Below, one piece after another: positions 11,404 to 64,000 of a stretch of 64,000 nt of DNA; the stretch's first letter is position 1; each line of letters opens with the position of its first letter. Under the pieces are notes generated by a model. The model made no database searches and was not told where the DNA came from. It saw only the letters and a program-made list of their open reading frames with translations. The DNA is from Atrina japonica. Its lineage: Eukaryota; Mollusca; Bivalvia; Pterioida; Pinnidae. A program made the position numbers and the translations under genes. The stretch covers positions 154,455 to 218,454 of the forward strand of contig BROG01000926.1 of NCBI GenBank assembly GCA_030159075.1. Reading direction: 5' to 3'.

Positions 11404-11515
11404 CCGGGGCCCGTTTTTCGAAAGGTCGTAGTCCTAAATCCTAACTTTTAGTCCTAACTACCATGGCAACGCATCGCTGATTGGTCATTCCCATGACAAT
11501 TAGGACTCGGTTCGC
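11404..11515. mobile_element. palindromic MITE, truncated copy (family C)
   Basis: Blocks CGAAAGGTCGTAGTCCTAAA, AACTTTTAGTCCTAACTACC, ATGGCAACGCATCGCTGATT and CCCATGACAATTAGGACT are shared in inverted order with 24025-24172. Only one arm and the centre are present here. Confidence 0.65.
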
Positions 11516-11769
11516 AAAGTCAAATATAAAACGAATACATTTGTATTTGTATAGTGGTGACAAGGATAGGTATCGAATACAAACATCTTGTCTATGTGTT
11601 TGAAAATGTAAGATGATAAACAACACTGAGTCTCATAAACATCGTTGGAAAAAATGTATAGGCACTGAATGAGATTATGTTGAAAATAGTGCAATACCTC
11701 TCCAAAAAGACAAATCCTTACGTATGAGGCTCAACACTCATTAATCAATCCTCTTATTTTCAGTTTTTC

Positions 11770-11850
11770 GTTAACTCATTCATCCCTAAAGACACATTTG
11801 GACTGGTCTGTCATTGATTTAAAAATAGTCCACAGGGGTTGAAGAGTTAA
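11770..11850 (+). repeat. short interspersed repeat (family D), copy 1
   Basis: CTCATTCATCCCTAAAGAC and ACATTTGGACTGGTCT are shared almost exactly with 44195-44285, and the end of both copies has an inverted echo (AGTCCA...GAGTTAA), so it may be a small inverted-repeat element. Confidence 0.55.
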
Positions 11851-13139
11851 TGACCAGAGACGGGAAATTTTTGAGTTGATCGGGGAGAAATAATTCATGT
11901 GCATCAGATGAACCACATAGCCTTGAACCTGGTATGCATCTGACCTAAGGGTAATGAATGTCATTATTATGGGATTCTCCATCATCGCTATTTTTATGTA
12001 ATTAAAACGATATAAGCTGTCACAATATTTATTGTTGTCCCCTGACATAAAGCCGAGAATAATGTAAAATGTGTTCAAATACATTATCAAACACATAAAA
12101 CGTTGTAAAAGATATTCTTTTCTAAGTTATTTGTTTTATTAGAATTTAAGTTTTCCCGTACCTTAAAAATCCAGTTGTATTTCTTTCGCCATATTAAATG
12201 TACTTCGTAATTCAGTCAGGGGATCTCGGTCCTTTACGCGCTCGGACTATGTTAAAGTCGGTCGATTTTTATGTGTTTTATATTATGTTTTAAAATACAG
12301 GACGTGATTTTTATTGCAAAGTACATGTATTATGTAAAATATATGCTTTTGAGCGTTATTTTAAATACCGGAAGAAAATCGGATGAATATATGAATAAAT
12401 ATACCAGGTCACTGAAATGGAAAAATTTCCAGGACCCTGAATGCTATTGACAAAATATAACTATGAAAAGTATGCGTACCTTACGTTTTACAATCGTGCC
12501 GGCATGTCCGGTGGAGTTGGGCAGTTCATGATCATTTGTGTCAAGAATGATAAAGCCGAAAATGCGATGGGACGAGTTAAAATGGGTCGAGCATGTGGAC
12601 AATTTCAGAAACGAATGTTTTGAAACGACGAAAATGACAAACTTTGCCTATTTAGGTATGAAATGATGATGTACGAAAATAAACACAAAGGGTAATAAGA
12701 ATAGAATGTATATTAACTGCAAATAGCACGTGTTTATTGGTCACTCAGAAATCTTCGAAAAAAATTACCTAAAGTTAATTTGCAATGCTCAAAGTATGGC
12801 AGACAAAAATAACTGATATTACGGGTTACGTTTGGCAAGATTGTTGCAATGTTACGCATGCATTTATTATTCTAACCACCAGATGGTCTCTTTGGAATAT
12901 ACATGAGATAGAATATCACATAAAATAGGCATGTAAAATTTTTAACCTACGACGGCTCATATCGCCTTAATGTATATAAATCGTTATCAGAAGTAAAAAT
13001 TAAATTTAATTAAATTAAAATTAATTTTAAAAATTAAGATAATGTATGGAAAATTTGGGTTCATAATTTGGAATTAGGTGCATTAGATGATTAATATTGT
13101 AATTTCCTTTATCCTAAAAGCTGTTATGTACAATTAATT

Positions 13140-13300
13140 TAAAGGCATTCACCTCAATAGATAATTTGGAAACTCCTGGTACCATAGTTTTATGGCGGCC
13201 AGTTTTTAATGGTGGAGGAGATAATCCGGTTACAATGTACCCGAGGAGAGACCACCGGCCTTCCGTGAGGTTCGTGTTTCTCCAATCTTCACCATACATG
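13140..13300. repeat. SINE body fragment (tRNA-headed family, copy 1)
   Basis: Shares TTTTATGGCGGCCAGTTTTTA, GGTGGAGGAGA and GACCACCGGCC blocks with the fuller SINE copies at 17405-17620 and 34605-34856. The tRNA-like head is missing. Confidence 0.6.
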
Positions 13301-13309
13301 TAATTGTAT

Positions 13310-13460
13310 ATTGTCTTATAGACTTCTTGACAGTTAATAGATTTATTATTCGGCCCTGTACAATACCACTTTTTCTGTAGAAAATATACATAACTTTTAA
13401 ATTAGAGCTCATCTGATGAAATTGACAGAAACATCGTCTTGAGCATTATAATGTCATCCC
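13310..13460 (-). repeat. interspersed repeat family A, inverted copy
   Basis: Reverse complement matches 400-600 through the CTCAAGAC, TTTCTGTCAATT, GATGAGCTC and CGAATAATAAATCTA blocks. Confidence 0.5.
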
Positions 13461-13479
13461 CGGCGACGTTTCTGTTGTT

Positions 13480-15550
13480 GAAAATAAAAATCTTATTTTA
13501 AGAGGTCCTACACACAGAGAAGCCCGTTCTTTTAATTGGCGTCAGAATTTCAGTGTAGTTATGAATTATGTCGAAGATTATGCCAGACGATGGGCCAAAC
13601 ATGAAAACGTGGAACTAGACACTGTCTGAATGACTGAAAGCCACACGATGGTTGATAAAATCTCGTATTTGGAAACTTAAAGGAACTATGAAAACACGTT
13701 ATCCCTCTGTATTTAGTGATCCAGAAACAGTAAATGAACTGGATAGATTACATGACCAATATGTACTGGTCCCAACAGACAAATCCTCAAATAATATAAT
13801 TTTTATTTGCAAGGCACATTACTAAAATTGTTTATTAGAAGAGCTATTGTTTAATACGAATTCTGGTAATCCTATATACACACGTAGCTCACTTTCAAAG
13901 AACGAGATCCTTCAAAATAGAGTCCGCATTACACTCTTTTGATGTACCTACAACCGATACTGATTTTGAGCTACCATATTTATATTGGGTACCTAAACTT
14001 CATAAACCCCCAAATAAGCAGAGGTACATAGCAGGATCCAGCAAATGTTCTACCAAACATTTATCTTTACTCCTTACCATGACAGCCGTTCAGCAATACT
14101 GTACAATTGCTTATTCCAGAAGCGGTGTAAATCAGATGTGGATACAATTTAAACAACGTTTAGAAAACTTCAAAGGCACACAATTTTTCACAGTATCAAA
14201 ACATACGACTTCTCTACTCTTTCACTGTAATGGTCTTATCTGAAATATCAGTTTGTCATCCTTACCTATTCTAATGTAGCCACTGCAATGGTCATACACA
14301 GTTTAATGCTTATTTGATAATGTTTAATGTTACCAGCTCTGTGGCTACCGAAGTTAAATGTATATAGTTTTGATTAGTTAGAAATAAAGGATGTAAAAGG
14401 ACAGACGTTCTAGTGTTTATCTGTGTATGCTTAGAGCATGTTCTATTAAGACTAATAAAGACACAACATACACAACTATTCAACATAAAAAAAAATAAAC
14501 GAAAGACTTTTTAGCATCATAGACAACTGTTTTTTTCACTAAAGGTGGTACCCAAAAATTTAAATATCTATTGATTGGTTATCATGATACTTATTTTGTC
14601 AAACACCACTCTGATTCTACACGTAAATACACTGAAGCTGATATAAAAAAAACATGCTGGAATTTCTAATATGTATGTTTGGAGACGTTGTCTTTCAACA
14701 AATTGTCGGTATTCCTATGGGAACCAATTGTGCCCCTTTATTGGCCGACCTGTTACTTTATTCATACGAAGCAGGCTTAATTCAGAAACTGCTTAATCAA
14801 AATAAGGAAAGGCTAGCGGTGTCCTTTAATTTGACATTTAGATATATCGACGACGTTTTGTCAATTGATAATTACAATTTATCAATATATGTCAATGCGA
14901 TATATCCCAGCTAACTAGAACTTAAAGATACAACAGAATCAAGCACACACGCTTCATACTTACACATTTTACTTACTATAGACACTGAGGGGAAATTGGC
15001 AACTAAGCTAAACGACAAACGCAAAGATTTCGGCTTTCCCATCGTAAATTTTCCACATTTAAGTAGTAATATCCCAAAGTCACCCGCATATGGAGTTTAC
15101 ATTTTAGAAATGATCCGATATGCCAGGGCGTGTTCAACATATAAACATTTCATATACAGATATAAATAACTCACTGACAAATTATTGACACAGAGATATC
15201 GAAAACAGCGTCGGTATAATAGTTTAATAATAGTTTGCGATTACTCTGTTTCAATGGGTGAAATGATGAGTTGCCTTTTCGTTGGCGGTTGTTGAGACGT
15301 CTGCACCGATTGTGACGAGGATTCGACCCGCACGTATTTGATTTGGACTTGACTGTGGACTCACGTCGGGTGTGTTCGGTCGACAGAGGATGGCACCTGA
15401 TCTCACCTATTGGTTTCCAAAGGTCCCTGTTCGTCCATTTTTGCCGAATTTGTATCTGTGTCCTGGACATCCTAAAGATTTATACTTTGGTATCTGAGAT
15501 GTTTTATATTTATAACCTTGGTATTGTGTTTAAAATATTTGTATATAAAA
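13480..15550 (+). mobile_element. degraded Penelope-like retroelement with reverse-transcriptase remnant
   Basis: Peptide blocks occur in order despite stops and frameshifts: HREARSFNWRQNFSVV near 13520, VLVPTDKSSNNIIF near 13770, ELPYLYWVPKLHKPPNK near 13970, then a 14654-14914 open stretch with VVFQQIVGIPMGTNCAPLL and FRYIDDVLSI (the YxDD catalytic motif), and finally RYARACSTYKHF near 15120. This is the order of Penelope-like reverse transcriptases. Roughly 14200-14475 interrupts the frame with unrelated sequence, a probable later insertion. The distal 15200-15550 region is the 3' segment found as fragments elsewhere in the window. The copy is a fossil. Confidence 0.9.
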
Positions 15551-15554
15551 TCTG

Positions 15555-15940
15555 AGAAAAGCAAAGTATCAATCTACAGGATGTTTAGGATACATATACT
15601 AGTACAAATCTGGTGATACTGGACAAACAGAGACCTATGGAAATGAGAGGTGGATATGGTGCCATGGAGGAGTAAGCATCCCCTGTTGACCGGTTACATC
15701 CCCGTGAGTCCACAGTCAAATTCAAATGAAACAAGGAAGAAAAAAGATCTTCCTCTCAAATAGTACAGACGACTTAACAACTGCTATCGAATAGGTAACT
15801 CAACATTCCATTTAGTGAAACAAAGAAATCGCAAACGAGGCTATTATACCGACCGTAAAAATGACAGAACGTTGACATCAAAACGCGATTTTCGATAATT
15901 CTTTGTCTGTGGTTTCTATAACATAAAACCCTTTTCCGAA
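15555..15940 (-). mobile_element. Penelope-like element 3' fragment, head-to-head with the preceding copy
   Basis: Inverted relative to the 3' segment of 13480-15550 and separated from it by only a few tens of bases. Blocks GGACAAACAGAG, GCCATGGAGGAGTAAGCATC, GTGAGTCCACAGTCAAATT, CAGAACGTTGACATCAAAA are shared with 24880-25320. Confidence 0.8.
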
Positions 15941-16127
15941 TCAAATCTGCCAGAAATCTAACATGCGGTTTTTGTTGTTGAAAAAGTCATTAGGGTGAAT
16001 AAGATTGACTGATAGACCCTCAGTCATCAGACATTAACGGGCAAAGGAGATTAGCAAATGTTAAAATTGTCTCCTGCTCAGTTGATTTGATAAGGGTGAA
16101 AATATCTGTTGATAATATTATTTCGGG

Positions 16128-16890
16128 CATAAATACATAAGCAATATTGTAAAATTACCACAAATGTAAATGCATAAGCAATGTTGTAAAACCACCATCA
16201 AACCCATATACATAAGCAATGTTGTAAGATTACCACAGAACTTAAATATATAAGTAAAACTTGTAAAACTACCATTGGACTTAAATACATAAGCAATATT
16301 GTAAAACTACCATTGAACTTAAATACATAAATAATATTGTAACACTACCATCAAACCCAAATACATAAGCAATATTGTAAAACTACCATTGAACTTAAAT
16401 AAATAAGTAATATTGTAAAACTACCATCGAACTTAAATAAATAAGCAATATTGTAAAACTACCATTGAACTTAAATAAATAAGCAATATTGTAAAACTAC
16501 CATTGAACTTAAATAAATAAGCAATATTGTAAAACTACCATTGAACTTAAATAAATAAGCAATATTGTAAAACTACCATCGAACTTAAATAAATAAGCAA
16601 TATTGTAAAACGACGATCAAACCCAAATACATAAGCAATATTGTAAAACTACCATTGAACTTAAATAAATAAGCAATATTGTAAAACTACCATCGAACTT
16701 AAATGCATAAGCAATATTGTAAAACCACCATCGAACCGAAATACATAACCAATATTGTAAAACTACCATCGAACCGAAATACATAAGCAATATTGTAAAA
16801 CTACCATCGAACCTAAGCAATATTGTAAAACTACCTTGAACCTAAGCAATATTGTAAAACTACCAACGAACCTAAATACAAAACCAATAT
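16128..16890. repeat. minisatellite, 38-bp unit, about 19-20 copies
   Basis: Unit contains AAGCAATATTGTAAAACTACC and GAACTTAAATAAAT, with single-base variants. The central copies are nearly identical and those at both edges are diverged or shortened. Not near a recognised exon. Confidence 0.93.
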
Positions 16891-17404
16891 TTTAATATGT
16901 TGTATAGGTAAAATTGAGTTAAGTAGGCTGCTTCATTTCATATAAAAATAAGCCTTATCTACTTAGTGCTCCTAGTGTCATGATAACTACAGGGATAGGA
17001 CAATAAGCTTCTTATTTTGATATAAATAAATTGTGTTTAATGAACAATTGTCGTCACTATCAATATGGTCACAAAAGATCAAGTTGGTTCATTATGATAC
17101 TTCAAAATCTGGTAAATAGCCTCGGTAAACAACAAGAAATTGATTAAGTGTTGCTTCTGCTTACCAACAGTGCACAAACAAAGAAGAATAACTGTTCTCA
17201 TCGTATATCCTTGCAGATTTCTCTCAATATCTCTAGCGTTATAACTGAAGCTTATTCCTGATTAGGGAGATAAGGAATTTAAGTGTCGGCATCTAAATAT
17301 TGACAGAGTTATCTCTCCACTGACACGCTTTATTTTAGTCACGAGCGTGTGACTTTGCGTAAATGTCAGCATAGTCGTCAAGATATAGATTTGGAATGTT
17401 GTTT

Positions 17405-17620
17405 CACACCACATTCACAAATTTTCAGTTATATGGTGGCGGCCATTTTTTACTGGTGGAGGAGAGTACTTGGTTTGAGTGTACCACAAGAAAACTGGCA
17501 AACCTTCCTACACAAATCAGATTAGGTTCCAGCGGGGCTCGAACTGCTGACCAGGAGTAAGAGACTCCATGGTTCAAAGTGCGATGCTCCAAAACACTTG
17601 GCAACGGAGGTCCATCAAGA
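17405..17620 (-). repeat. tRNA-headed SINE, degraded copy 2
   Basis: Shares CAGTTATATGGTGGCGGCC, GGTGGAGGAGA, AAACTGGCAAACC and the trailing TCGAACTGCTGACC block with 34605-34856; the promoter-box region is decayed. Confidence 0.65.
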
Positions 17621-17924
17621 TATGGAAACATAGTCAACGACGCTAAAGCTTTAGATAACTGCTTGGTCGGTTAAAAAGCAACATGCGTTTAAACATTGAA
17701 TACGTTACATTTGATTACAAAAACAGACCACTTCACAGGCAGTACCTTTTGGATAAAACAGGATGCATGGGAAACTGCAAATAGGGCCTTCATTTACAGT
17801 GACGTGTGAAAATAGAATTGAATACCATACGATTTGTTACAGTAATTGGGTCCACATGATATAACAATAAACAATTGACCATATACAAAAGAACAGTGCC
17901 AAAAAAACTAAATTAACATTCATC

Positions 17925-18095
17925 ATCATAAAACTACGGTCCGAAGTCACATCGTCGTAAAACTAAGGTCCAGAATCACATCGTCGTAAAACTACGGTCC
18001 GAAGTCACATCGTCGTAAAACTACGGTCCGAAGTCACATCGTCGTAAAACTATGGTCCGAAGTCACATCGTCGTAAAACCAAGGTCCGGAATCGC
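17925..18095. repeat. minisatellite, 29-bp unit, about 6 copies
   Basis: Unit built from GGTCCGAAGTCACATCGTCG and TAAAACTAC; copies differ by one or two bases (TACGG, TAAGG, TATGG variants). Confidence 0.92.
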
Positions 18096-18289
18096 TATGT
18101 TCTGATGCATATATCAAATTTAGTATTCAATTCAGTATACTGATGATGACCTGATAGAAAACCTTTTGTCGCCTCCTTACATATGATTAAATCCTTCCAC
18201 ATTTTCAGGCATTTGTCCCAAGTCAGGCACATGTGTGCTACCTTTTTCATTTTCCTATGTCATATAATACTGTTTGTATAATGGCCTTG

Positions 18290-18550
18290 TTTGTAGTTAC
18301 TCTGTTCCACTAAATGAAATGTTGAGTTCCCTGTTCGATAATCATGTTTACCAATCATTCCTCATTTATTTCATATGAATTTGGGTGTGAACTCGCGGCA
18401 TAAGTGAGAGGTCAACATAGGATGCTTACTTCTCCATGGCACCTGATCCCACATCTGAATTTCCAGAGAACCGTGATTGTCCAATGTTTCCAGATTTGTG
18501 TATTTCCCCATGGACATCCTGAAGATTAATATTTTGGTATGGTTTTATAT
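18290..18550 (+). mobile_element. Penelope-like element 3' fragment
   Basis: Shares the distal blocks of 15200-15550 and 59040-59480 in order: TGTGAACTCGCGG-type motif, GATGCTTACT-CTCCATGGCACC, CTGATCC, TTGTCCAAT, CAGATTTGTGTAT, GGACATCCTGAAGAT. Confidence 0.72.
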
Positions 18551-18654
18551 TGTTCCTTTATTTTCAATTTGGGCATGTTGTTGGGCCTCCTTCAGTAACT
18601 ATCTGCTAGAAATTTGCCAATAGTTGAATTCCATTTAGTGCCTCACTGTTGTGT

Positions 18655-18900
18655 TTTTGTATTGTTGTTTAATGTCTCAGTCAAGAATCTTTCACTCATA
18701 TGGAGACGTCACAAAATGCCGGCGAAGGGCATTGAGCAGGGAGGGTTATTTAAAACATGCCGACATCTAATGTGACACGGGACCTTAGTTTTCACTGCCT
18801 TATCCGAAGGACAGGAAAAGCCAGCCACCTCCGCCAAGGCTCAATATAGCCCTCCGGTTGCAAATCGAGCACTCTACTGTGAAGACATGACGGCTCTTGC
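18655..18900 (+). repeat. SINE-like interspersed repeat (GGAGACGTCA family), longest copy
   Basis: Same ordered blocks as 8437-8645, continuing to GCTCAATATAGCCCTCCGG and CAAATCGAGCACTCTAC. The reverse complement of this last part looks like a degraded tRNA head, so the element may be a SINE in the opposite orientation. Confidence 0.65.
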
Positions 18901-20640
18901 CTCAGTGTAATTAATTCTTAGAGTATTTCATAATTGGTAATGTCATTAAATCTTTTGCCACTTTGTACCTCATTATAATTAAGATAATACTTTCCATTAA
19001 ACCTTGTTCAGAAACTTTCAGACTGACACAATAAATCTTACAACACAAACAGATTTTATATATGTTTAATATTAAAAAGCAGTAGTCAAGAAATATTGGT
19101 CTTTCGTTTGAGTTGATATGACATGGATTAGTTAAAAAATTAAAAACAAAAACAAACTTGTCACACTTGGTAATAGATAATTCAAATTAATATGAATAGG
19201 AAAACCATAAATGAAGCAATAGTTAATGCAATAGGAAATTTGATTCTTTGGTATAATAATAACAAAATGGTGGTTACACTTAAAGAAGAACCTTGAAAAA
19301 AAAAACTCTTCCTGTTCATGGTGGTTTACTGGGTGTTATTAGATTGTATTTACTTACAATAAATATATTCAATACTAACCTTCATATATGCATTTGATAT
19401 AACTCAACAGACATGAACTGAATGCTGGGGTTTGGGTGTATGGTGCCAGAGTACACGAAACAATTTTTTTTCTTAGCAAAAATTGCTTTCACATGCCAAA
19501 TAAGGATATGTTTATCCTTTCAATATGTCTTATTGATATATAGATTGATTAAATGTCGAAAATATAAAGTGAAAACGAGAGGTGGATTGTGGGGGTGGGG
19601 TGGGGGTATGCTTCCTAGATACAGTTTGGAATTATCCTACTGGAAGTCTGATCAGGCATTTTCTAGCTTCTAGACAAAAAAAATTACAATTTTCGATATG
19701 GTCCTGCGTATGCTCCCGAGAAAATATTCAAATTTACAAGTCCAGAGAGTTCATTATCTTGGTTCCAGATATCATATTTTCCCCACAATGAAAGTATCAG
19801 CCAACAACTCTTGCTAGAGCAATGTATAAGGAGACGATGGAAAATTTTTAGCTCTAAGAGGCTTCAACACATTAAAACTTAAAAGAAACTATCCTCTCTA
19901 AAGAAGCACATTACATACTGATTTAATTCTATGCTAAAAGAAATTTAATTGTTTTTTGCCTTCATTTCATTTTACATTTATATAAAACACGCCAACTTTA
20001 AGAGGGGTTAATTGTAACCCCCATAACCCCCTCTAGATCTGCCGATGTATTGCAAAATGATATTGCATATGAATAGTTTAGTACCCACATGAAACTCATA
20101 GCATTTGACAGTGGACAGAACAAACGGTGTGACACCATGTAATCTGATAATACAATTACAAAACTTAAGATGCCAAAACCCTCTTCCACACTACATTTTA
20201 CTAGTCTGGAAAGAATCAATTAAAGATGAAATTACTATTTCACCAGCTAAATATTCAAGAAAAAAGCGAAAAAGCATAGTTTAATGATTTGATTTAGGGA
20301 GCAACAAATTAATTTACATGTAACTCAGATGTAAGATATTTACAAACCATTTTTCAGAATATGTAATTTTTGTGAGTATATATTTTCTATTATGAAGCTG
20401 GTGATGTCCAAGATGTGTGTTTGTTCAAGGTAATTTAATGAATTCTTTTGTGACTTTGTTTTACCTTTTAAATTGGGGCTTTTAATTCTGATATTTTGAC
20501 TTTTTATTTATTTTAAAAAAATTTTTTTTTACTGAGTGAAGGTCAAGAATGACGAATCCATTCACACGTGGATGATGCTGAAATCTTTACATCCAATATA
20601 TTTTAAATGTTTTTATCTTTATAGAATATAACAGTTGATT
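18900..20640. other. no supported gene
   Basis: AT-rich sequence with poly-A and poly-T stretches and no splice-bounded coding stretch or recognised repeat. Confidence 0.45.
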
Positions 20641-20839
20641 TATTTTATTCAGCAAAATGTTTCCCAAAACTGGTCCTGACTTTTTCATCACTTGAATCTT
20701 GCCTTTTTATACTGACCAATTGCTCATCCTGATTTTTTTTTTTACCATAAACTAGTTTTTTTACTTCATATTTGATCTTAGACCCCCACCCCCATCCACA
20801 ATCAATTGGTTGGTTCCTACGACAAGCATCAACACAAGT

Positions 20840-20975
20840 CTCACTGGCATCTGTTTTGTTTTTATCAGGGTACACTGGCATCTGTGGCGTTTTTATCAGG
20901 GTACACTGGCATCTGTGGCGTTTTTATCAGGGTACACTGGCATTTGTGGCGTTTTTATCAGGGTACACTAACAAA
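20840..20975. repeat. minisatellite, 31-bp unit, 4 copies
   Basis: Unit built from GGCATCTGTGGCG and TTTTTATCAGGGTACACT; the last two full copies are almost identical. On the minus strand the unit reads VYPDKNATDAS, but because 31 is not a multiple of three the frame shifts each copy and soon meets a stop. Confidence 0.9.
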
Positions 20976-21529
20976 GGTACCAATCTTAAACTGTCATTAA
21001 GAAAATACAGATGCTACTTCACATCCTTTTGACAATTTAAACCTAGCATTTATCTTGGCTAATTAAATAAAAGGTTATGCTAATTAAATAAAAGGTTTGC
21101 TATCTATGAGAGGTTTGGTATGAACCTCATATAATAACTACACATGCCAATAAATCCCCTAACATTCTTAGGTACAGGTATCATGTTCTTACAGTTTTCA
21201 CATTTTTTTCATCATATTTTCCTCCCTGTTCACTTACAATAAAACCAAGGTATTATATTTCTGTGTTAAAGATACTACATTTCTATAACCCCATCTTTAA
21301 ACCATATACTGCCTGATCTCATGAAATATTATTCAAATTTATTTAAGATTTTCTCTTGAATCTTTTGAAAATATCAAGAAGTCATCCAAGAGAGCAGTGA
21401 CAAATACTTCACATTTTTGTATTTTAAAAAAACCACAAGATCTTGGAAAACAGCATGAGGATTTCTTTACCCGAATGACATCACATTAAATAGAAATATG
21501 CCTTTATGGCAAGTAAATGCTGTATTCAC

Positions 21530-21535
21530 TTTATT
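21530..21535 (-). terminator. candidate polyadenylation signal for the RIG-I-like receptor
   Basis: AATAAA on the minus strand, about 1.1 kb beyond the receptor stop codon; no closer canonical AATAAA was noticed. Such hexamers are common in AT-rich DNA, so this is only a candidate 3' end. Confidence 0.25.
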
Positions 21536-22643
21536 ATCTTTATCCATTGTTGTCACAATGCTGAGGAAAAAAATACAATGTTACCGTCTCATTTAAATAC
21601 CTAAACCCACACACATTCTTGAAGATCTTACCTTCTAACCAACTACATGTACTCTTAATGGAAAAGCACATGTTAACCTTGACCTTTCTATAATACTTAC
21701 AACTGTCGTTTGTTTAGGGGTGTCATATACAGCCTATTTCTGATGGGTGAATGGTCTCATATCTATTTTAGCAAATGTATACTTGTTTTCTTGTAACAAA
21801 CTCAAAATAATAACCTTAATATATTCTGGAGGTGCAACAAAGGTGCAACAGTATTTTTCTGGACTTGCTATTCACTACACATGTATCTCATCTATTTCTA
21901 AACTTTCCTTTCACTTGACCTCTTTTTTAACCTAAAATATTTTTTTTAGTTTGATTGACAACTCATACTGAAATATACGTCCATTTCCTGTTACTTAATT
22001 TCCTACTTACTCTTGAAGTACATGTCGTTGATCTCCTAAAAAAGGCTGATGGGTAGATAGATCATGAAACTCACAATTCATGGAATTTATGTAAGTGAAG
22101 TGTCTTACAAAATTTGAAGAAAATTGGAAAAATAGTTTTCAAAAAGAAGTAGAAATGTTCAATTGTTTACAGATGTCACACAATAATGGTGGACCCATGA
22201 AATTAGGTCATCAGGTGACCTAAAAAAAGTTAAATGGAGATAACTCGTCCATTAGGGTAAGAAATTGTTAAAACTTGCATGATCACATCCTCTCTTTATA
22301 TACACCATTTATGTGAAAATTTATGAAAATCTAGTTGGTAATTTTAGAAATGTACAGATTTACTGGTATTTGTTAACGAATGGATGGTCAGACAAAGTGA
22401 TTAGATGTACTGTAGGGTACCTGTATCACAGATGTCGACCCCTAATAAACATAAAAATAGCATACCGGTATTTTACATCCTACATCTGGAAAGGAATTCA
22501 AGAGTTTACTCTTAAATGAATGTACATGTCTAATTGGTTCACTAAAACTTTTAAATCCTTGATCTCATGTTCTTATTCACCACATGACCCAACACAGAAT
22601 GGTCAGCTTATAATGTGATATCTACCGTGGAATCCCTGTGATT

Positions 22644-64000
<41,357 letters not shown>

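Larger units (their letters stand above)
10860..12430. other. no supported gene; contains two short repeat copies
   Basis: Apart from the palindromic element at 11404-11515 and the small repeat at 11770-11850, nothing recognisable. A leader exon for the cysteine-rich gene may be here or beyond but could not be picked out. Confidence 0.4.

Noticed and set aside
12441..12623. Plus-strand frame containing AGMSGGVGQFMIICVKNDK
   Set aside because: Short, isolated and without splice signals or a recognised family.

Overview
The window is eukaryotic nuclear DNA: AT-rich, intron-dominated, with GT-AG spliced exons and dense short interspersed repeats. The repeat families (Penelope-like retroelements, tRNA-derived SINEs, long non-coding families opening with a GAGGCCCA(A/T)GGGCC motif, palindromic MITEs) together with the gene content suggest an invertebrate, most likely a bivalve mollusc. 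The species cannot be fixed from sequence alone.

The dominant feature is one minus-strand gene from 22644 to beyond the right edge. Fifteen exons join in frame without gaps (956 visible residues, N-terminus outside the window). They encode a RIG-I-like receptor: two Death-type domains, an acidic linker, a DECH-box helicase (GTGSGKT, DECH, TAS, ATSVVEEGIDIP, QVKGRSR) and a RIG-I-type C-terminal domain. Vertebrate RIG-I and MDA5 carry two CARDs where this protein has two Death-type domains, and its zinc site is divergent. Its introns hold about 9.5 kb of tandem arrays: 37-bp, 34-bp and 68-bp minisatellites and a (GA)n tract.

Left part (1-22600). A plus-strand gene ends at 6258-6409 with an acidic C-terminal exon and a polyadenylation signal; its upstream exons were not identified. 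A small minus-strand gene has two matched cysteine-rich exons (10669-10773 and 9177-9283), each encoding a 35-residue module with a C..C..C..C-x4-C-x-C pattern, suggesting a secreted disulphide-rich peptide. The rest is repeats: Penelope-like element fragments (7255-7900, 13480-15940, 18290-18550), SINE and MITE copies, and 38-bp, 29-bp and 31-bp tandem arrays.

Right part (22600-64000). Between the receptor exons lie long non-coding repeat families, SINEs, pogo-like and piggyBac-like non-autonomous DNA elements, a nested insertion at 62755-63430, and a large inverted arrangement of diverged repeats at 47400-49500. No rRNA, functional tRNA, CRISPR array or bacterial-type operon was seen.
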